This document shows, in pieces, positions 44,871 to 59,800 of a stretch of DNA of 64,000 nucleotides. Below the pieces are notes generated by a model. It saw only the letters and a program-made list of their open reading frames with translations, had not been told where the DNA came from and made no database searches. Made by a program: the position numbers and the translations under genes. Source of the DNA: Dysidea avara (lineage: Eukaryota; Porifera; Demospongiae; Dictyoceratida; Dysideidae); contig NC_089281.1 in the NCBI RefSeq assembly GCF_963678975.1, positions 27,508,765 through 27,572,764 of the forward strand. The letters run 5' to 3'. Each line of letters opens with the position of its first letter. The stretch's first letter is position 1.

Positions 44871-47800
44871 ATGGCTAGTGTATTACCGTGGGACCAGTCC
44901 ACGTTTACTGGCAGACTCAACTACTATGCTCGCGTGACTGATCCACGACTCATGTTCGCATCTACCAGCACCCTGGACAGAGTAGAACAAATTGTAAAAG
45001 CTAAAAAGTAAGAAGGGTGTGTTGTCAACTGTACTATGTAAATTGTGTATAAAAGGTTCATCCAGATCAAGATCCAGATTTATTCCAGACTTGTAATTTA
45101 GCCCCCACCAAAACACTGTTTCAATTCAATTCTTTATAGTGCAATGTTACAGGTGTACATGGTTGTTGTTCGACACATTGCCGTGTCACATCACAAGGGG
45201 GTGTCACTCGGGCTCTTGCTGTAGGTCGATCTGCGACCGCGGTCAAACTCTTAAGTCAACGGTCAAGGCCACAAAATAGCTCTTACAGTGGGTCAAGGGT
45301 CAAGACGATACGGAAGGTTAGAAACCCACAATCGAAAACTATACGTAGCTATTATCAAGTTTACGGAATTATACGCAACTCACAAGAAGTAAGGGTCTCC
45401 AAGAAAATGTTTCAAAGCTCCAACAGGCATTTTGCCGTTGATTTTTCTCTGCCAGCTGTTGGTAGCACGCACCAAGAAAATATTGTACTAGGTTACAAGC
45501 GCAGGTGCGTATTGGAAAATAGAGAAATAAGTGGAGGTCAAAAGTTCAACAAGAAATGCTCAAATCACAGGTCAAAGATGATAAACGCTGCTAATCAAGG
45601 GTCAAGGTGAAATTTTCCCTGGTCAAGACTTTGACCGCGGCCGCAGATCTACCTACAGTGTGTTCCGACGTGACACCCCCTTGCATCATATGGTCTTATA
45701 GTCTTGCATGGCCAGACCGCTTTTTTCTCTTTGTCATTGGGTAGGGAGAAAAAAGGGACTGGTCCGGTTTGAATCCCACACTCGTCTTGACACTACCTGG
45801 ATAATTGGGTAGTGTTAACCAAAGAAACGTGATACATCAAAGATGCGAGCGGCTTTGGTTAACACTACCCAATTATCCAGGTACAGAGGATTGCGGAATC
45901 TTTGCAATACAGGAAGTCACCAGAAACATGACCTATCAAAGTTGTGGTGATGCATTTCAAAGTTGATGGATCAAGTTTTTCGGTTGGCCCTTTATGGTTT
46001 TGTTGCAAACATTCCACAAACCTCTGTAGTATCAAGATGAGTGTGGGATTCAAACCGGACCAGACCCTTTTTTCTCCCTACCCAATGACAAAGAGAAAAA
46101 GGCGGTCTGGCCATGCGAGACTATGTGTCACATTGGTAGGGTCCGAAAACCGAAAAATCAACTGTTACAAATTGATCTCCCTACCATTGTGGGATGTTCA
46201 TCCTAGCGTACCATTGCTAGATCCATCATGAAACCGGATGCACGATTGTTGTCTTCCCAAAAATATCGCTTTTTGTATCTCACGAGATGCAAAATTTATT
46301 TTTTAAATTTCATGCTGCACACAAAGGAACAGATGAAACTTGCTACTTAGCCAGATCTTATCTAGATTTGTTGTAGTTAAAAAGTACACACAGCAACAAG
46401 CAAATGATGAGCTACATTTACGGCACAGGGCTCCATTCTTTTAAAATTACAAATCAAAACACAAACTTTTGAATTCAAGCTGCCCTACCAACCAAGACAA
46501 GGAAAACCAATATTCTTCACAGTATTGTGCTAAGGTTGGGTGCATAGTCTGTCTATGTTGTAAGTCTGGAAAGGATCTGAGACTTCTCACCATCTGGGTG
46601 ACTAGTTTCTGGAATTATATTGTGCCTTCTAGCCATTTCCAATGCTTCTGCAGCCACAATACCCATCAATGACGGACTGGAACAATGGCAAAAGATGTCC
46701 CTGGACAGTTGGTGCCAGTGGTTGTCAATTATTATTTCATCGATACCCTCCACACGTCGTTCGAAGCTCTAGACCACTGGAGGAAGCTCTAGACCACTGG
46801 AGGCAGCTAAATTGTCCAAAACTGACTTCACCTCTAATGCTCCACAGTGGCTTCAAATCTTTACCAGATCACCCTACAGCACCAACATGTTGCAGAATAT
46901 TCAAAAATAAACTACACAAAATCTTTCATTTTCGAATCAAGCTAGGTGGGGCTCCTGGCGAGCTGCTGGAATACTACATCATATGAAATTACAAAAACAA
47001 CGACTGCTACTATTGCCAAACATTTTGGTTCATCTTTTATCATCATTCTAAACAAAATTAGGTGATCAATGCGGCATCAGAAGTGCTGGAAGGAACTTCA
47101 GCATTATTGAGAGAATCCTATGAAATGAAACACGAAAATTTTGACTCTCGTCACCCAGATGGTGAGAAGTCTCAGATCATTTCCAGACTAACAGCATAGA
47201 TAGACTATGCACCCAACCTTATCGGAATACTGTGAAGAATAGTTGTCTTTACTTGTCTTGGCTGGTAGGGCAGCTTGAATTTGAAAAATCATGCTTCGTT
47301 TTGTGATTTTTGAAAGAAAGCATCCCTGTGCTGGAAATCAAACAAATTATTTGCTTATTGCTTTGTGTAATTTTTAACTACAACAGCTCTAGATAAGATC
47401 TGTCTAAGTAGCAAGTTTCATCCGGTCATTTGTCTGGAGCACGAAATTTAAAAAATAAATTTTACGTCTTGTGAGATATAAAATTCAATATTTCTGTGAA
47501 GACAACAATTGTGCTTCCACTTTCAGGGTGGATCTAGCAATGGTATGCTACGATGAGCATCCCACAATGGTAGGGGGATCAATTTGTAAAAGTTTTTTTT
47601 TTGTTTGCGGACCCTAACATTGGTGGAATGAATTTCCAAACGACCTTTTTTCATCTTCCAACTATTTATGATCATTTGTTGTTATATGAGTAATAGTTGT
47701 ACTGTGTAATCAACTTGTTATGTGCATGTCTTGTTTAGTTTTATTTTTGTTTGTAGTTGTAATTGTATACTTATTTCTTTGTTGGTTTTTGTAATGTGTA

Positions 47801-50800
47801 TGTTTGTGTGTGCACTCCGGTAAGGAAGAATGGCTGTGCCGATTACCGTGAGGTTAAATCAATAATCAATCAATCAAAGGTTGTAGAGCATTAAAAAGCA
47901 TTTTTTGCATTATAATAATAGTTTTTTTTACAAATACAGCATTTCAAAAGAAAAAGAAATCCTTTGTGCAATAATACACCTATCAATATTATCCTTCACT
48001 ACCCCGGCTCCTCCGGGGCAAAGGTGGGAATTTGACTTTTTCAAATTCCCACCAATGGGACATGGCGAGTGGTCTAATCTCCACCCAGTCTAAAAGCATT
48101 ATTTATTAAATTTTCCAAAGTTAGACATTCCAGCATAATTTTTAAATTTCACAAAAATGACCTTTAAAGATAGAGTAGTAATTGCCGATCTCAGAAACAT
48201 ATAGTTTATTGGGGATGGAATTGGCTACTTTGGCATTCATGGCCCCAAGCACAGAAAAAAGCAATATTCAAATTTCCTCTGAGGCTCCTCATACATTTTT
48301 AAAGCAAAATGGCACACAATTAAATTATAGTGTTGCACCGATATGACGTTTTGCTGATATTCCGATAACCAATATTGAATAATATTTTCAAGCCAATAAA
48401 CATATGCTAGACAGGCCAGTGGATGTTCATCGAAGAGTAGGAAGGGAAAGAAGCCCTGGGTATATTCAGGCATACAAAGAGCTGAAATGGGTAAACTTAC
48501 ATGCAGGGCTGGTGCAACTGAAGCAGCAAAATAATTCATGAAAAAACTGGGGTTTACCATCAATGAAAGTACAATGAGATCCACAAAGAAAGATCACTTG
48601 GATAAACAATATGAAAGAAAGGAAGATGATTTGACAGTCTCCTAGCTGCCAGTTAAAAAAGAGGGAGGCCACTCCTTCTGGGGAAGAAGCTTGATGAAGC
48701 AGTGCAGGAATACATACTGAAGCTCAGAGATCATGGGTGTGTCATAAATACCACGGTTGTGATAGCTGTGGCAAGAGGTTTGGGAACAGTGTTGGAGTGA
48801 ACAAGGCTTGCTAAATATGGTGGACCAGCTACATTATTGATACCTTTGGCTAAATCCTTGTTGAAAAGAAAGGATTTCACCAAACAAAGAGCCACGACAA
48901 AGAACAATCCACCTCAAGATGATTTGGAAAAGATCAAGAATTCATTTCTTACTGAAGCGGTGGAAACTGTTGATATAAATGGGATTAAATGACATGGACT
49001 ATGGACAAAAGAGGAAAGAAAAGAATTGCAATTGAAGGGTATCAAGACAAACGACAGATTACTGCTGTCGTGTGGTAGTCTTGTGGGGGAACTCCTGCCA
49101 AAGCAATTGATTTATGCTGGGAAAACCAGTCGTTGCCATTCTGCTTATCAGTTTACACAAGATTGGCTGATCTCTCATACTGAGAACCATTGGGCTAATG
49201 AAACCACCATGTTAAAATATATAGAAGAGGTGATAGTTCTATATGTGGAAAACAAAAGAGAATCACTTGACCTAGACACTGCGTTGGCCATTTTCGATCA
49301 CTTTAAAGGACAACTAACAGAGAGGGTAACAAGTGCACTTGAAGAAAACAACATTCATTCTGTACAGATCCCAACTGCATACACAGGACTTCTACAGCCA
49401 ATGGACATCTCTGTAAATAAAGTCGTAAAATCATTTCTGCGAAGCAAATTTTCAAAGTGGTATTCTGACAAACTGACGGAGCTACCTTTCAACTGCAAGG
49501 ATGAAATGTGTGGGAGGAAAGTGGATTGTAGACATTTTTGAGTACTTAGCAAGATAACCCACAGATAATTGTACATGGTTTCAGGCATGCTGGAGTATTC
49601 AATTCTGGATGATGATGAGTTACCAGATTACAATAATAATGACGAGGATTCTGACCTTGATGAAGATAGTGTTGATGAAGCAAGTGATGAAGACATTGTG
49701 GATACAATAAGAAGTGGGGGAAGCAAGTTCGCTTATTGTGTCTGCTGTTTATACAGCTTCTGAATCATTTGATAGTGAATCAGATGATACATCAGCACTT
49801 CAAATTATCATAAGTTCTGACGATGAAGATTAACGACTACACAGAAATACAATTTAAACAATTGATCATTTACATTTATACATAGACACAATTGTATTGT
49901 AGTATACTGCTATTGTAAATTGGTAATGATTATTGTAAACAACATTATATCACTTGCATGTTATGCTGGGATGTACAGACTAATGTAACTGTTGTATTCG
50001 GTTCCTGTGGTGCCACACTCTTTTCAGTTTCTGAATCTCCTTTGGCTCCCCATGAAATTTCAATTTACAAGGAATTTCTAGTCCCCCTTGTGCCAAGTCC
50101 GACGAATACCATCGTTGTTCAGTTACTGTAGCCTTAATGTCTCCTCCTCACAGGATAAACATGCTACAACACCTGGAAATTTTCTTTGGAAGGTGGTCAA
50201 CTATCACACCTGAGCCAGGCTTCTTTAATGCCACGGTATATCGATCTACCACATTTCCAGTTTCTCTTTCACACAGCAGCTCTTCTCCCAAAACTGCAGT
50301 CCACACTGTTCTGTAGACGTGATAACCCCTGATGCGCGAAGAAACAACAAATTCCATAATTGCGTGGACACACAAACGTGCTCTTATATTAGCAAAAACA
50401 AACGAGTAATTTAATATCATGAGTTAGCCATGTTGTGAGATTAAGTGTCGTATAATTTTATTTTCGCGTGTTATTCTGTCCACGAGAAATACCCGGTATA
50501 TGGTAACTATCCTATCTATAAAGTAAGCATTAGTTAATGCCTTTTGTCTGACTTACTTAGAAGTAATGCACCCGCCATGTCCAGCTTACTGAGGATCCCT
50601 ACACCAAGCTTCAGAGGTCTGATATGTAATTGAGCAATCGCTGCAAGTTAAACACGCTTCGTGCTGGGAATTTATGGAGAAATTTTCACGTAAAAAAACC
50701 CTCAAATACCAGAATGTCTACCAAGGGGTTGATATTTTGAAGAGGCCTTTCTCTTCAAAAATCAATTCCAAAGTCTCATTGTTCTTTAAAACAAATTCTT

Positions 50801-53800
50801 TGCCTTCATGTGATTGAACATTTTGGCCGTATTCTTTGAGTTTTAGCTCAGTATTAATGATGGTAATGGATACACTGTATCATTACTTCCAGAAAACTCA
50901 GTCAGTTTTTGGCAAGCATGCACAATTTGTGACATGGATTTTCATTTATTTGAAATCCATCCAGACTCCCCTTCAAAATGTGCACTCTGAAATTTAAAGC
51001 CTTCAAAATTCAGATTTTGCCTCTTCTGCAAAATTTTCTGCTTCGAAAATAATCTACTATATGGCATACAGTTATCAGTTGCCCCATGCACAGATTTTTC
51101 AAACAGTTTCACTGTTCTTGGTCAGATGCACTTCGGAGTGGTATACTGTTAATCTACTTTTGAAGGTGCATCTTTTGGTGGAGGTTTGGTGGCAATTTGT
51201 TGTTTATGAACTTTTGGTTTTTAGGCCACTACTCTAAGGGGAAGCCTGAAACTCTGATTACCATGCCAGCTTTCGTCCCGTGTCTTATTTCATTGTGTTC
51301 TGCTCTGTGGTAGCCAGGCTGAGAAATTGAGACCAACTTCCTAGGCTTGTCTATGATTCCATTCAAACTCACTAGACATACTCTGCCAAAATAATGTGTC
51401 ATAAGGTGGTTTTGTTTTTGTTTTTATCCATACTGACTTATATACCTGTTAATTTCTCTACCAATCACCATTACCTGTTTACTGAATAAGTTTACAGCAT
51501 CCCACTCCACATACATTGCTAAAAGGAATCATATGATGTCATTATCACTATCTATCTGAAGTTAGTGATGAAAGGATCAATAACTTTTTCCTCAATTACA
51601 TTAAAGAATTACTTGTGCAATCCAGTATGTGCGCCATCCAGCAATCACATACTGTAGCATAAAAAGAGAGTCTTGGAGTGCCAGTAACAAGTTTTTGAGC
51701 TACACATACTACTGTACATACACTGTTCTTCACCCACTCTACAGCAAGCAAGACAAGTCTGCCAGCAATACTTATGAGCTTTGTTCAAGTAGAATTCGAA
51801 TTTTCTCTAATTGAATGTGCGAAACGCAGATTAAACACTAAATTAATATTTCATGACATAATTATACACACTTTTTTTATCCATAAACAGAGTTGGGGGT
51901 AACTAGTTATTTTTGTAACTAAGTTACGTAACTGATTACTTTTAAAGTAACTAGTAATATAACTAGTTACTTGCTTTGTAACTAGTAACTTGTAGCTAGG
52001 AGTAATTATCTGAAAAGTAACTAAGTTACAATAGTAACTAATTACAATAGTTACATTGTAACTATAACTAATTATGCTTAAAAGCAAAAGCACTTCTATT
52101 TTAGTGCCATATATGCTACAGCCACATTAAGTAGACAGATTCTGTTTACTGTTCTCTATGATTCAGCTTGAGTAGCAGATGTAGCAATAATTAAAACTGA
52201 CCTGAAATAGCCACAGAATTGTTATTTTAAGTGCATATATGTACTGCATCCCTTAATGATGCATATCTGAGCAAAATTCATATTGCAATAGCTAAAAACA
52301 AGTCATAATTTGTACTATGAAAGTAACTAGTAACTAGAGTACATAGTTACCTTTTGAAAAGTAACTGTAACTGTAACTAAGTTACATGGGATAAAAGTAA
52401 TGTGTAACTAGTAACTAGTTACATTTCTGAAGTAACTACCCCAACTCTGTCCATAAATAGGTCAGGCAGTTGTACTAGGAAAAAAACAGAACTCCATGAT
52501 TACACTAGCACATCTACTCTAACAGCATGCACACCAACGACGAAATACTCTAATTAAACAACCACTTTTTATCTGAAAGACAAGCCTTCAAAGGAGACAT
52601 TCTTTTGTGGGTAATGTTGCTGTAACAATGTGCTTGCATAACACATTGCTGAGATGTGATGTCCAGCTTAGATTAGAACAAACTATCACATTAAATAATT
52701 ATACACACTTTAGGTAGACGGCACAACAATGCTGTGCAGTACCTAGGGGAGAAATTACTCTAACAGAACACACCAACTCTTAATTGCACAGTCATGATAA
52801 TTGAGGTGCTTGCAAGTATAATTGGAATACCTGTTTGTGGTGATGACCTTTGGTTGGATCTTCTCCCAGAAAAATGTATGTTACAGCCACAGTGGTGTAA
52901 AGACCACAATCAGTTGAATAAGCTTGCCTGCTAACATTCAAGCATTTGTGAGTGAAACATGGCTGTTTTGTTTGCAAAATCTATGTTATCTTTTTTCCAA
53001 AGTTTTAGTGCTTCGTACAAATAAACTTCAGAATTGACAATGTAAATAACACAACGTGCCTTTTCTTCTACGAGTAAATTCTGAAGGAATTTTCTTGACT
53101 TTCAACAAATTTTGCTTTGCCAAGAACTAAAGTGGCCAGCAATGTTAGGAAATTGTTGGCCGACAATACTTTGGAAAACATTTACATGTAAATCTGTTAA
53201 TTCCTTGCTGCCAAGAATGTGCTGCTTGTCTTGTTTACTTAACTCTATTTTGCTAATGATCTGCTGCAACAATTGTGCCATCTCCTTCATCATTAATCAT
53301 ATTCACCGATTTCTTCCCCCTTGGACACTGGCAATGAACTTCCTGGATTCTGTGAAGTCATATCATATGTTTATGCCAGGTGGTCTTAAAATAGATTCTT
53401 AATGACTACCACTGCACCTTCTTTGAGAATCAATGTCTTAGGTAACTAAGTTAGCATTAACATTCTTTGCCTTCCTTATGCCATATGTCAAACTTCTGCA
53501 TTTTCAGTTTGTTCTAAACACCATACAGATGTAACCATAAACAGTTTTACCTTCTGACTTAATAACTTTCTTACAGAGTTGTGACTTGGTGTGTACCAGT
53601 TGCAAGGTGCACCAACCTTCTGATGTTGCTGTGTGGCTTTTGTTTTCTCTAAACAATTCACAAAATGTAAGACTACCAATTTTTCAGTCTTTATTATGGC
53701 CACACAGCACACCCACTCCAAACAATCGGTACAGCAGAAGAAACTACTTGGATCTGTAATGTTGGCTTGTTACAAATGAGGAAGGGCTGCTTAGCTCAAA

Positions 53801-56800
53801 AATGGTCAAAAGAACTCTTTCACCTTATTGGAAAAGCCATGCAGCTGTGGTTAACTTTTCTTTGACTATATTCAACCTCAACAAATCAGCAGATTTGACT
53901 TTTCTTACCAGAAGTGTCGGACTTTAAATCTGCGTCCATTTGATACATGGACATTTTATATTTTTTAACATATGTGGTTGTATAGGTTGACTTCCATCCA
54001 TTTATTCAGTAAATCAATCACTTGTTCTCTGCATGATGTAAGTTCTCTGATAGTACTAACATTTCTGTATAATCAAAACATGCTTACTATCTATTTTTGC
54101 TGTGAATAAAATGTTGCAGCTTCGGCATAAATTGCATAATTTCCTAGACTCATCAGCAGACGATAAACTAAATTGTATAAGATTTTTATAGAAATGCCTT
54201 TACAAGAAGACCGGTACTTACAAGACTTATCAGAAAATCCGGAAATGTTAATTGTTTCACATGCATCTAACTGGTGTTTTAGTTTAGTAGTATCGGTGAG
54301 CTGAGCAATATTTATCAACACATCTTTAACAGTTAGCTCCACGTTACCGTCCAAGTATATATTCTTCAATATCTTTGCTGTCATCTAGATCATCTTCCTT
54401 GCACGTATCTAAACCAGACCCAGGTATGGGAAGATAATTCCAATTTTATATAACTCTTGATTGCAACATGCAACTGTGCCAGCCTTCAATAGTTTGCTTA
54501 GCCATAGTAAGAACTTGTGGAACATTGCTCAAAATTTCTTCTTTAGTGACTGGAAAATGTATTGCAACTATTATTAGCCCAGCTTTCTTCCTGTGTGCCT
54601 CCATCCAATAGTACTTTATTTGGGTCAGGTCACATTCATTTAATTTGAATTTGGAGACAGTTTTGGAAGGAAAATTTATAACTGTTGAAAACATGCTGAT
54701 CATACTTCTTGCTGTTTGAAACGTTTTCTCACAGCATTGTGAGCCTAACAACCAAGGAAAAAATTGGTAGAGTGTCAGTACAGGGATATAGAAGGAATGT
54801 GTCAGTGCATGAGTAAAATTGTTACCCTGTGAATGCAAACAGTCCATTGTCACCAGTAACACAGAACAAATACACAATACCAAGCCTTCTTTACTTTTTC
54901 CAAGTAGCCTAGGCTCATGTCAAATAAACTGCATGTTATTGATGGATTTCAGCATTTCTAGGCAAACAACAGTACCTTTGTTTTGCTTCAACAGATTTAA
55001 GGTTGATTCACTGATTATCTACAAAATTGCATCATTGTTTTGCCTATTTTGTGACAGTCCATAAGTGATGGACATCTGTGGCAAATTCACCAAATGGATG
55101 AATGGTTTTGAGCTTTACTGCAATGCATACCACATCTTGGATACAAACTATACTGATTGCAAACCATATTTTTCAATATAATGGAATATTTCTGCCATGG
55201 AAAGGAAGTTTGTTGCATTTTGTGAACATAGTAACTGCATTAAGTTCCCTAGAGTTTCCGTCAGCTCCAACACTAACCAAAGAAATTCTCTCTGACTAAG
55301 CTCATCATTAATATACTTCTAGCAATTTGAAATAATATCTGCATTAAGTTTATTGTCTGTTCCCATGCAGGCCAGGGAGCTCCAGCTTTTATAGACTGTG
55401 CCTTGTAAACAATGAATACATTATAATTACTTATCTGTACCTTCTACTTCTAGCAACTGTGACTTGGAGAAGTTGAACTAACTCAATCGACCAGCTATCT
55501 TAAGAGCTTTAGTGACCATACTGTGCGACCATCTTAAACAGCTTTCCTTATTCCTAAGAACTTGCTTCAAAAAATCAATGAGCTTCAACTAGCTATGGCT
55601 ACAACAATGATTAGTAAAACTCAGTGTACTCTGTGAATCTATGGTGAATAAGTTATAGAGTTTCAATTAAATTGATTGGGGGGACCACTTCTATTCGGGC
55701 TTATATTAGTCCTTCTAATTTGAGTTCAGAGTCAATTTCAGTCAGTTCTGTTCCTACACGTCTTTCTCTCCCATCACTGTCTTCAAGTCTGTCTTGCTGC
55801 TTGGTTGACTTAGCAAAGTTTCAAGATAAAACAACCTGAGGTTTAGTACTTCAGTTGATTCTGCAAGCTCAATGTTGCTCTTCCTTACTCCTGACGAAGT
55901 TACTGGGCTCTAGATGTCAGCTCTATACAAAACCGTATCCTCGTGTGTTGACGAACAATTTTCCACAAAGTTAAATTCTTGGTCCGTTCAGTTTGAGGCA
56001 ATCACAAGTTAAGACGAAATTTCGGTTGATCAATACTTTGATTGTGGTTGCAGATCTGCCTACAGTGCATACCTGCCTATGTAAGAATATATAGACTGCT
56101 GTAAATCTGCAGTAAGTTTACCCAAGCACAATTCTATACAAGTGTTATGTGTAGGCTATCCAATTACAATCAGTGGTTTAGTTGTGTATGGCAGTCCAAT
56201 GTAGTACCATCTGTGATATATCAGCATTACCACATAACAGTTATTCCATGGTGAATGTGTTAACATTATAGGGGAGATACTTTGCTTCATCATGTGACCA
56301 AGAAAGAAGTTGTTAGAGCTCATGTGATCTACAACTCTGCCTTCCACCCTGACACAGGAGATCGGATGAATGTCATTGGCCGCATGTCAGCACAGGTGCC
56401 TTGTGGGATGATGATCATTGGTGGGATGATGGTGTTTTATAAGTATGAGTACACCTGCTTAATAGTTTGTTTTATTTGATTATTGTTGTACATCAGGACA
56501 ACTCCACAAGTGATCGGAATGCAATTTATAAACCAAACGTTTAATGCTATCGTCAACTACACCAATAGAAATGCCAAATCTCAGACAACCAATGTGTAAG
56601 TTAAATAACAAAGCCTACAATCGGTTTATGGTCAACACAGACAGATAGCAAGTGCTTATATTGGTGCTACAAGTGGTGCAGTGTTTGCATCAGTTGGACT
56701 GAACTCACTGCTAGTAGTAAGATTCATGTTGATAAGTATACTGTCCATGTCCTTCTCATGTAGAAAGCACCAACATTGTTGAAAAGGTGGGTACCACTAG

Positions 56801-59800
56801 TGGCAGTGATGGCTGCCAATTGTGTTAACATCCCCACCATGAGACAGAGGTAGTGTGTGGTGTAGTGTAGTGTTCCTTGTGTGTGAGTGCATGTGTGTGT
56901 GTGGTGGTTTGTTTTGTATGTCTAATGTATTGTGATCTCCATTATTATTTTATATTGAACATGTAGGGAGCTAATTGATGGTATACTGGTGACTGACAAA
57001 GATGGAAATACTCTAGGCAGGTCAAGGGTATGTCAGTAGGTGTGAAGATGTTTTAAGAGACAACTTTTGAAATGGAATGTGCATAAACATTTCCAATCAA
57101 GCCTACTGTTTCCAAGGATACAGTCGCAAAATCCATTTAAAAAGTTTTGCTTTTTAAAATTTTCTAGCAGCACATAATTATATGACTGTCACCTTAACAT
57201 CACAGAAAGCCGCTGTTAAAGGAATCGGTCAAGTTTTGTTGTCAAGGTTATTTCTTGTAACACCAGTGATGTGTGAGTGAATGGAAAGTATTGTACGTTT
57301 GTTACAATACCTGTCTTGTATGTAGTGTTTATTCCTACTCTGATGCAGTCGCTAGAGAAACTGCCATTTTTTAAGGTATGTATCATACTAAATAATAAAT
57401 AAAAATAATGACAGGTTTAATGGATTGTTTTAACTCCAGCGAGGACTGTTTGTTTCTGCTGTCACTCAGATGCTTCTATCAGGATGTTTGTGAGTTATCG
57501 TATCACAGACAGCAAATTATTTGTTATCGTGTTTCTTATCTTAGCTTGTTGGCTACAGTGCCAAGTTCTTGTTCTTTGTTTCCTCAACAATGGTGAGTGG
57601 ATGGTCTGAGGAGGGTGGACATGCTTGTGGCCAGCATGTTCTACCAAAAATGCTTGTGAGGTCCCATATGGCTATATGATAGTTTGTAATAAGTGTGACC
57701 AAATGGAATTTTGTCAAATCCAACACAACTTGTTAATGGATACATACATATATGTGTAACAGCCTGCGTAGCAATTTTTGGTGGAATTCAATCTATATTT
57801 AGTAGCCCTCAGAAAAGAAAGTGCATGTTCCTTATAGTATCAGGAGTCCCTTCTATATATTATGAACTCCTGGTAGTATCTATCCATACATATAACCTAC
57901 ACAACTTTCCAAACTCCATGTTTATTAGACACACATTTGATCAAATTACCATATGATGGGTAGGCTTTTTGAAAGGATATATTTTTTTGCAAAATGTTAA
58001 CATTTTAATATTTTCGAAAACGTCAGAGTGTCCAGCATGCTGCCCTCCTAAATTATAGTGGATGGCTCAAAGCTGTCATTTTAAAAATTATACTGAAGTC
58101 ATCCACATGTTGCTATGTGGAATTCTTGTATCGAATGCTTTTTAGTCAATGATTTGTGCTCACCATGTGTTGGTGTGATGATCTGACCCATTTTTCAGAT
58201 AGGTGGTTGCATTGTCACCATGAACTTTGTACTGAATCTCATCTACCAGCCATGATCTGCTTGTGTGCTGTCTCATGATTAAACTAGAGCTGGTCATGTC
58301 AAAAGAGGTTACTGATTGCAACGTGCTGTTTTCACCCGAAAAAAAAATGGTGGGATTGGTGGGATTACACTGTTTGTAGCTTAGTTGCAAGGATAATCAC
58401 CCACAGGAAGCTTAGCTATAATATAGTTACTCAGCTTTTGTAAAATAAACTTACCCATTGCACGGCAAATGCAATTTATAGTGTCAAATATTTTGCTTAC
58501 CAAACCTTCAGCTTACATGGTATGCTTTTGAGCTGTGCCCCAACAAAACTATCAGTAGAATATATGTTGTGCTGTAATTTTTTTGTACTTCAAATAGCAT
58601 TATTTTAGCTGGGTTGTCACATTGGAATAGCTATACTGTATTAGGGTGACCTGTCAGTCTCCAACTAGAATTTCAAAATGTGTATAACCTAATAATTACT
58701 TTAAAAATATCTCTGATTCCTCACACATGTAGGCATAATTTTTCATTACCACACTGTAAACTAGTATTTTAAAAATTGTTAATTTAAAAATGAAGTAGGG
58801 ATCTATGCAATAAAAGTAGTGAAACAAGACATGAATGATGGTATTACAGCATAGCTCAGTGGGAAAGTCTCTACTTTGGCATTAAGGGGGCAAGCAACTA
58901 TGTCCTATGGCTTCTGTGGATAAAATTATGTGTTTTATATGAAGCTGTAAAACCAACACAGATACTGTTCTCCACCTGATAAATAACACATGTTGTAGTT
59001 GAGACATTGAACTTCTGTTTAGTGTTAATCTGAGTGAAATCCTCTGAAGTATAATTATGGTGTGGTTACAAAACACTGTAATTTTAACACTAAAATTGAT
59101 TCTCCTTCTACAGCTAATTGTGAAACTCCCCAAAAATTCTTGTAGTGGCTTGTAATAACATTATCCTTAAAAGTATGGAAACAGATTTTTAGGAATGACT
59201 ACTATGGCTTCAAAATTAAATAGGAGATTACTGTTTTTCATAGAAAATTTAGAGTTCAATAGCTCATTTGATAAAGTACTTCAAAAAATTACTTCCATAC
59301 TTTTGTTACAAACATACTTAGGTGGCAGATGACAAAGTTTAGGAAGCGTAGAACTAAAACTGTGGGACTAGATCCAAAATTTGTAGAATTCTCATTCTAA
59401 AATACTAAACTGAGTCTTAAAGCCAGTACTTCTACCTGGAGATGGTGATTTTTAAGTACCACAAACACACTGATACAAAAGGGATGGAACGCAACCACAG
59501 ATCAATGAAAACCAAAATTTTGCATGTGAAGCCATAGGAATTAGTAGCATGCCCCCAAATAATTGTTATAGCTAATGTTCCAAAGTAGGGACTTTTCCAC
59601 TGAGCTATGTAATACCATCATTTATCTCTTGTTTCACTAGTGTTATTGCATAGATCCTTACTTCATTTTTAAATTAACTATTTTTTAAATACTAGTTTGT
59701 TTAGTTTTTTTGCTGCTAGCTACAATGTAACTTGTGACTGTTCTATTAGAATATTGTACATGACTGTTGTATTAGAGTATATCTCAAGTCAGCCAAGAGG

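Noticed and set aside
57731-57840. Candidate penultimate SFXN exon with VTACVAIFGGIQSIFSSP
   Set aside because: The sequence resembles the missing segment, but the only acceptor (AACAG) gives the wrong phase and a stop. It was left out of the model.
58853-58890. tRNA gene
   Set aside because: Only an A-box-like string is present. No B-box or cloverleaf could be built, and it lies in the arm of a foldback element.
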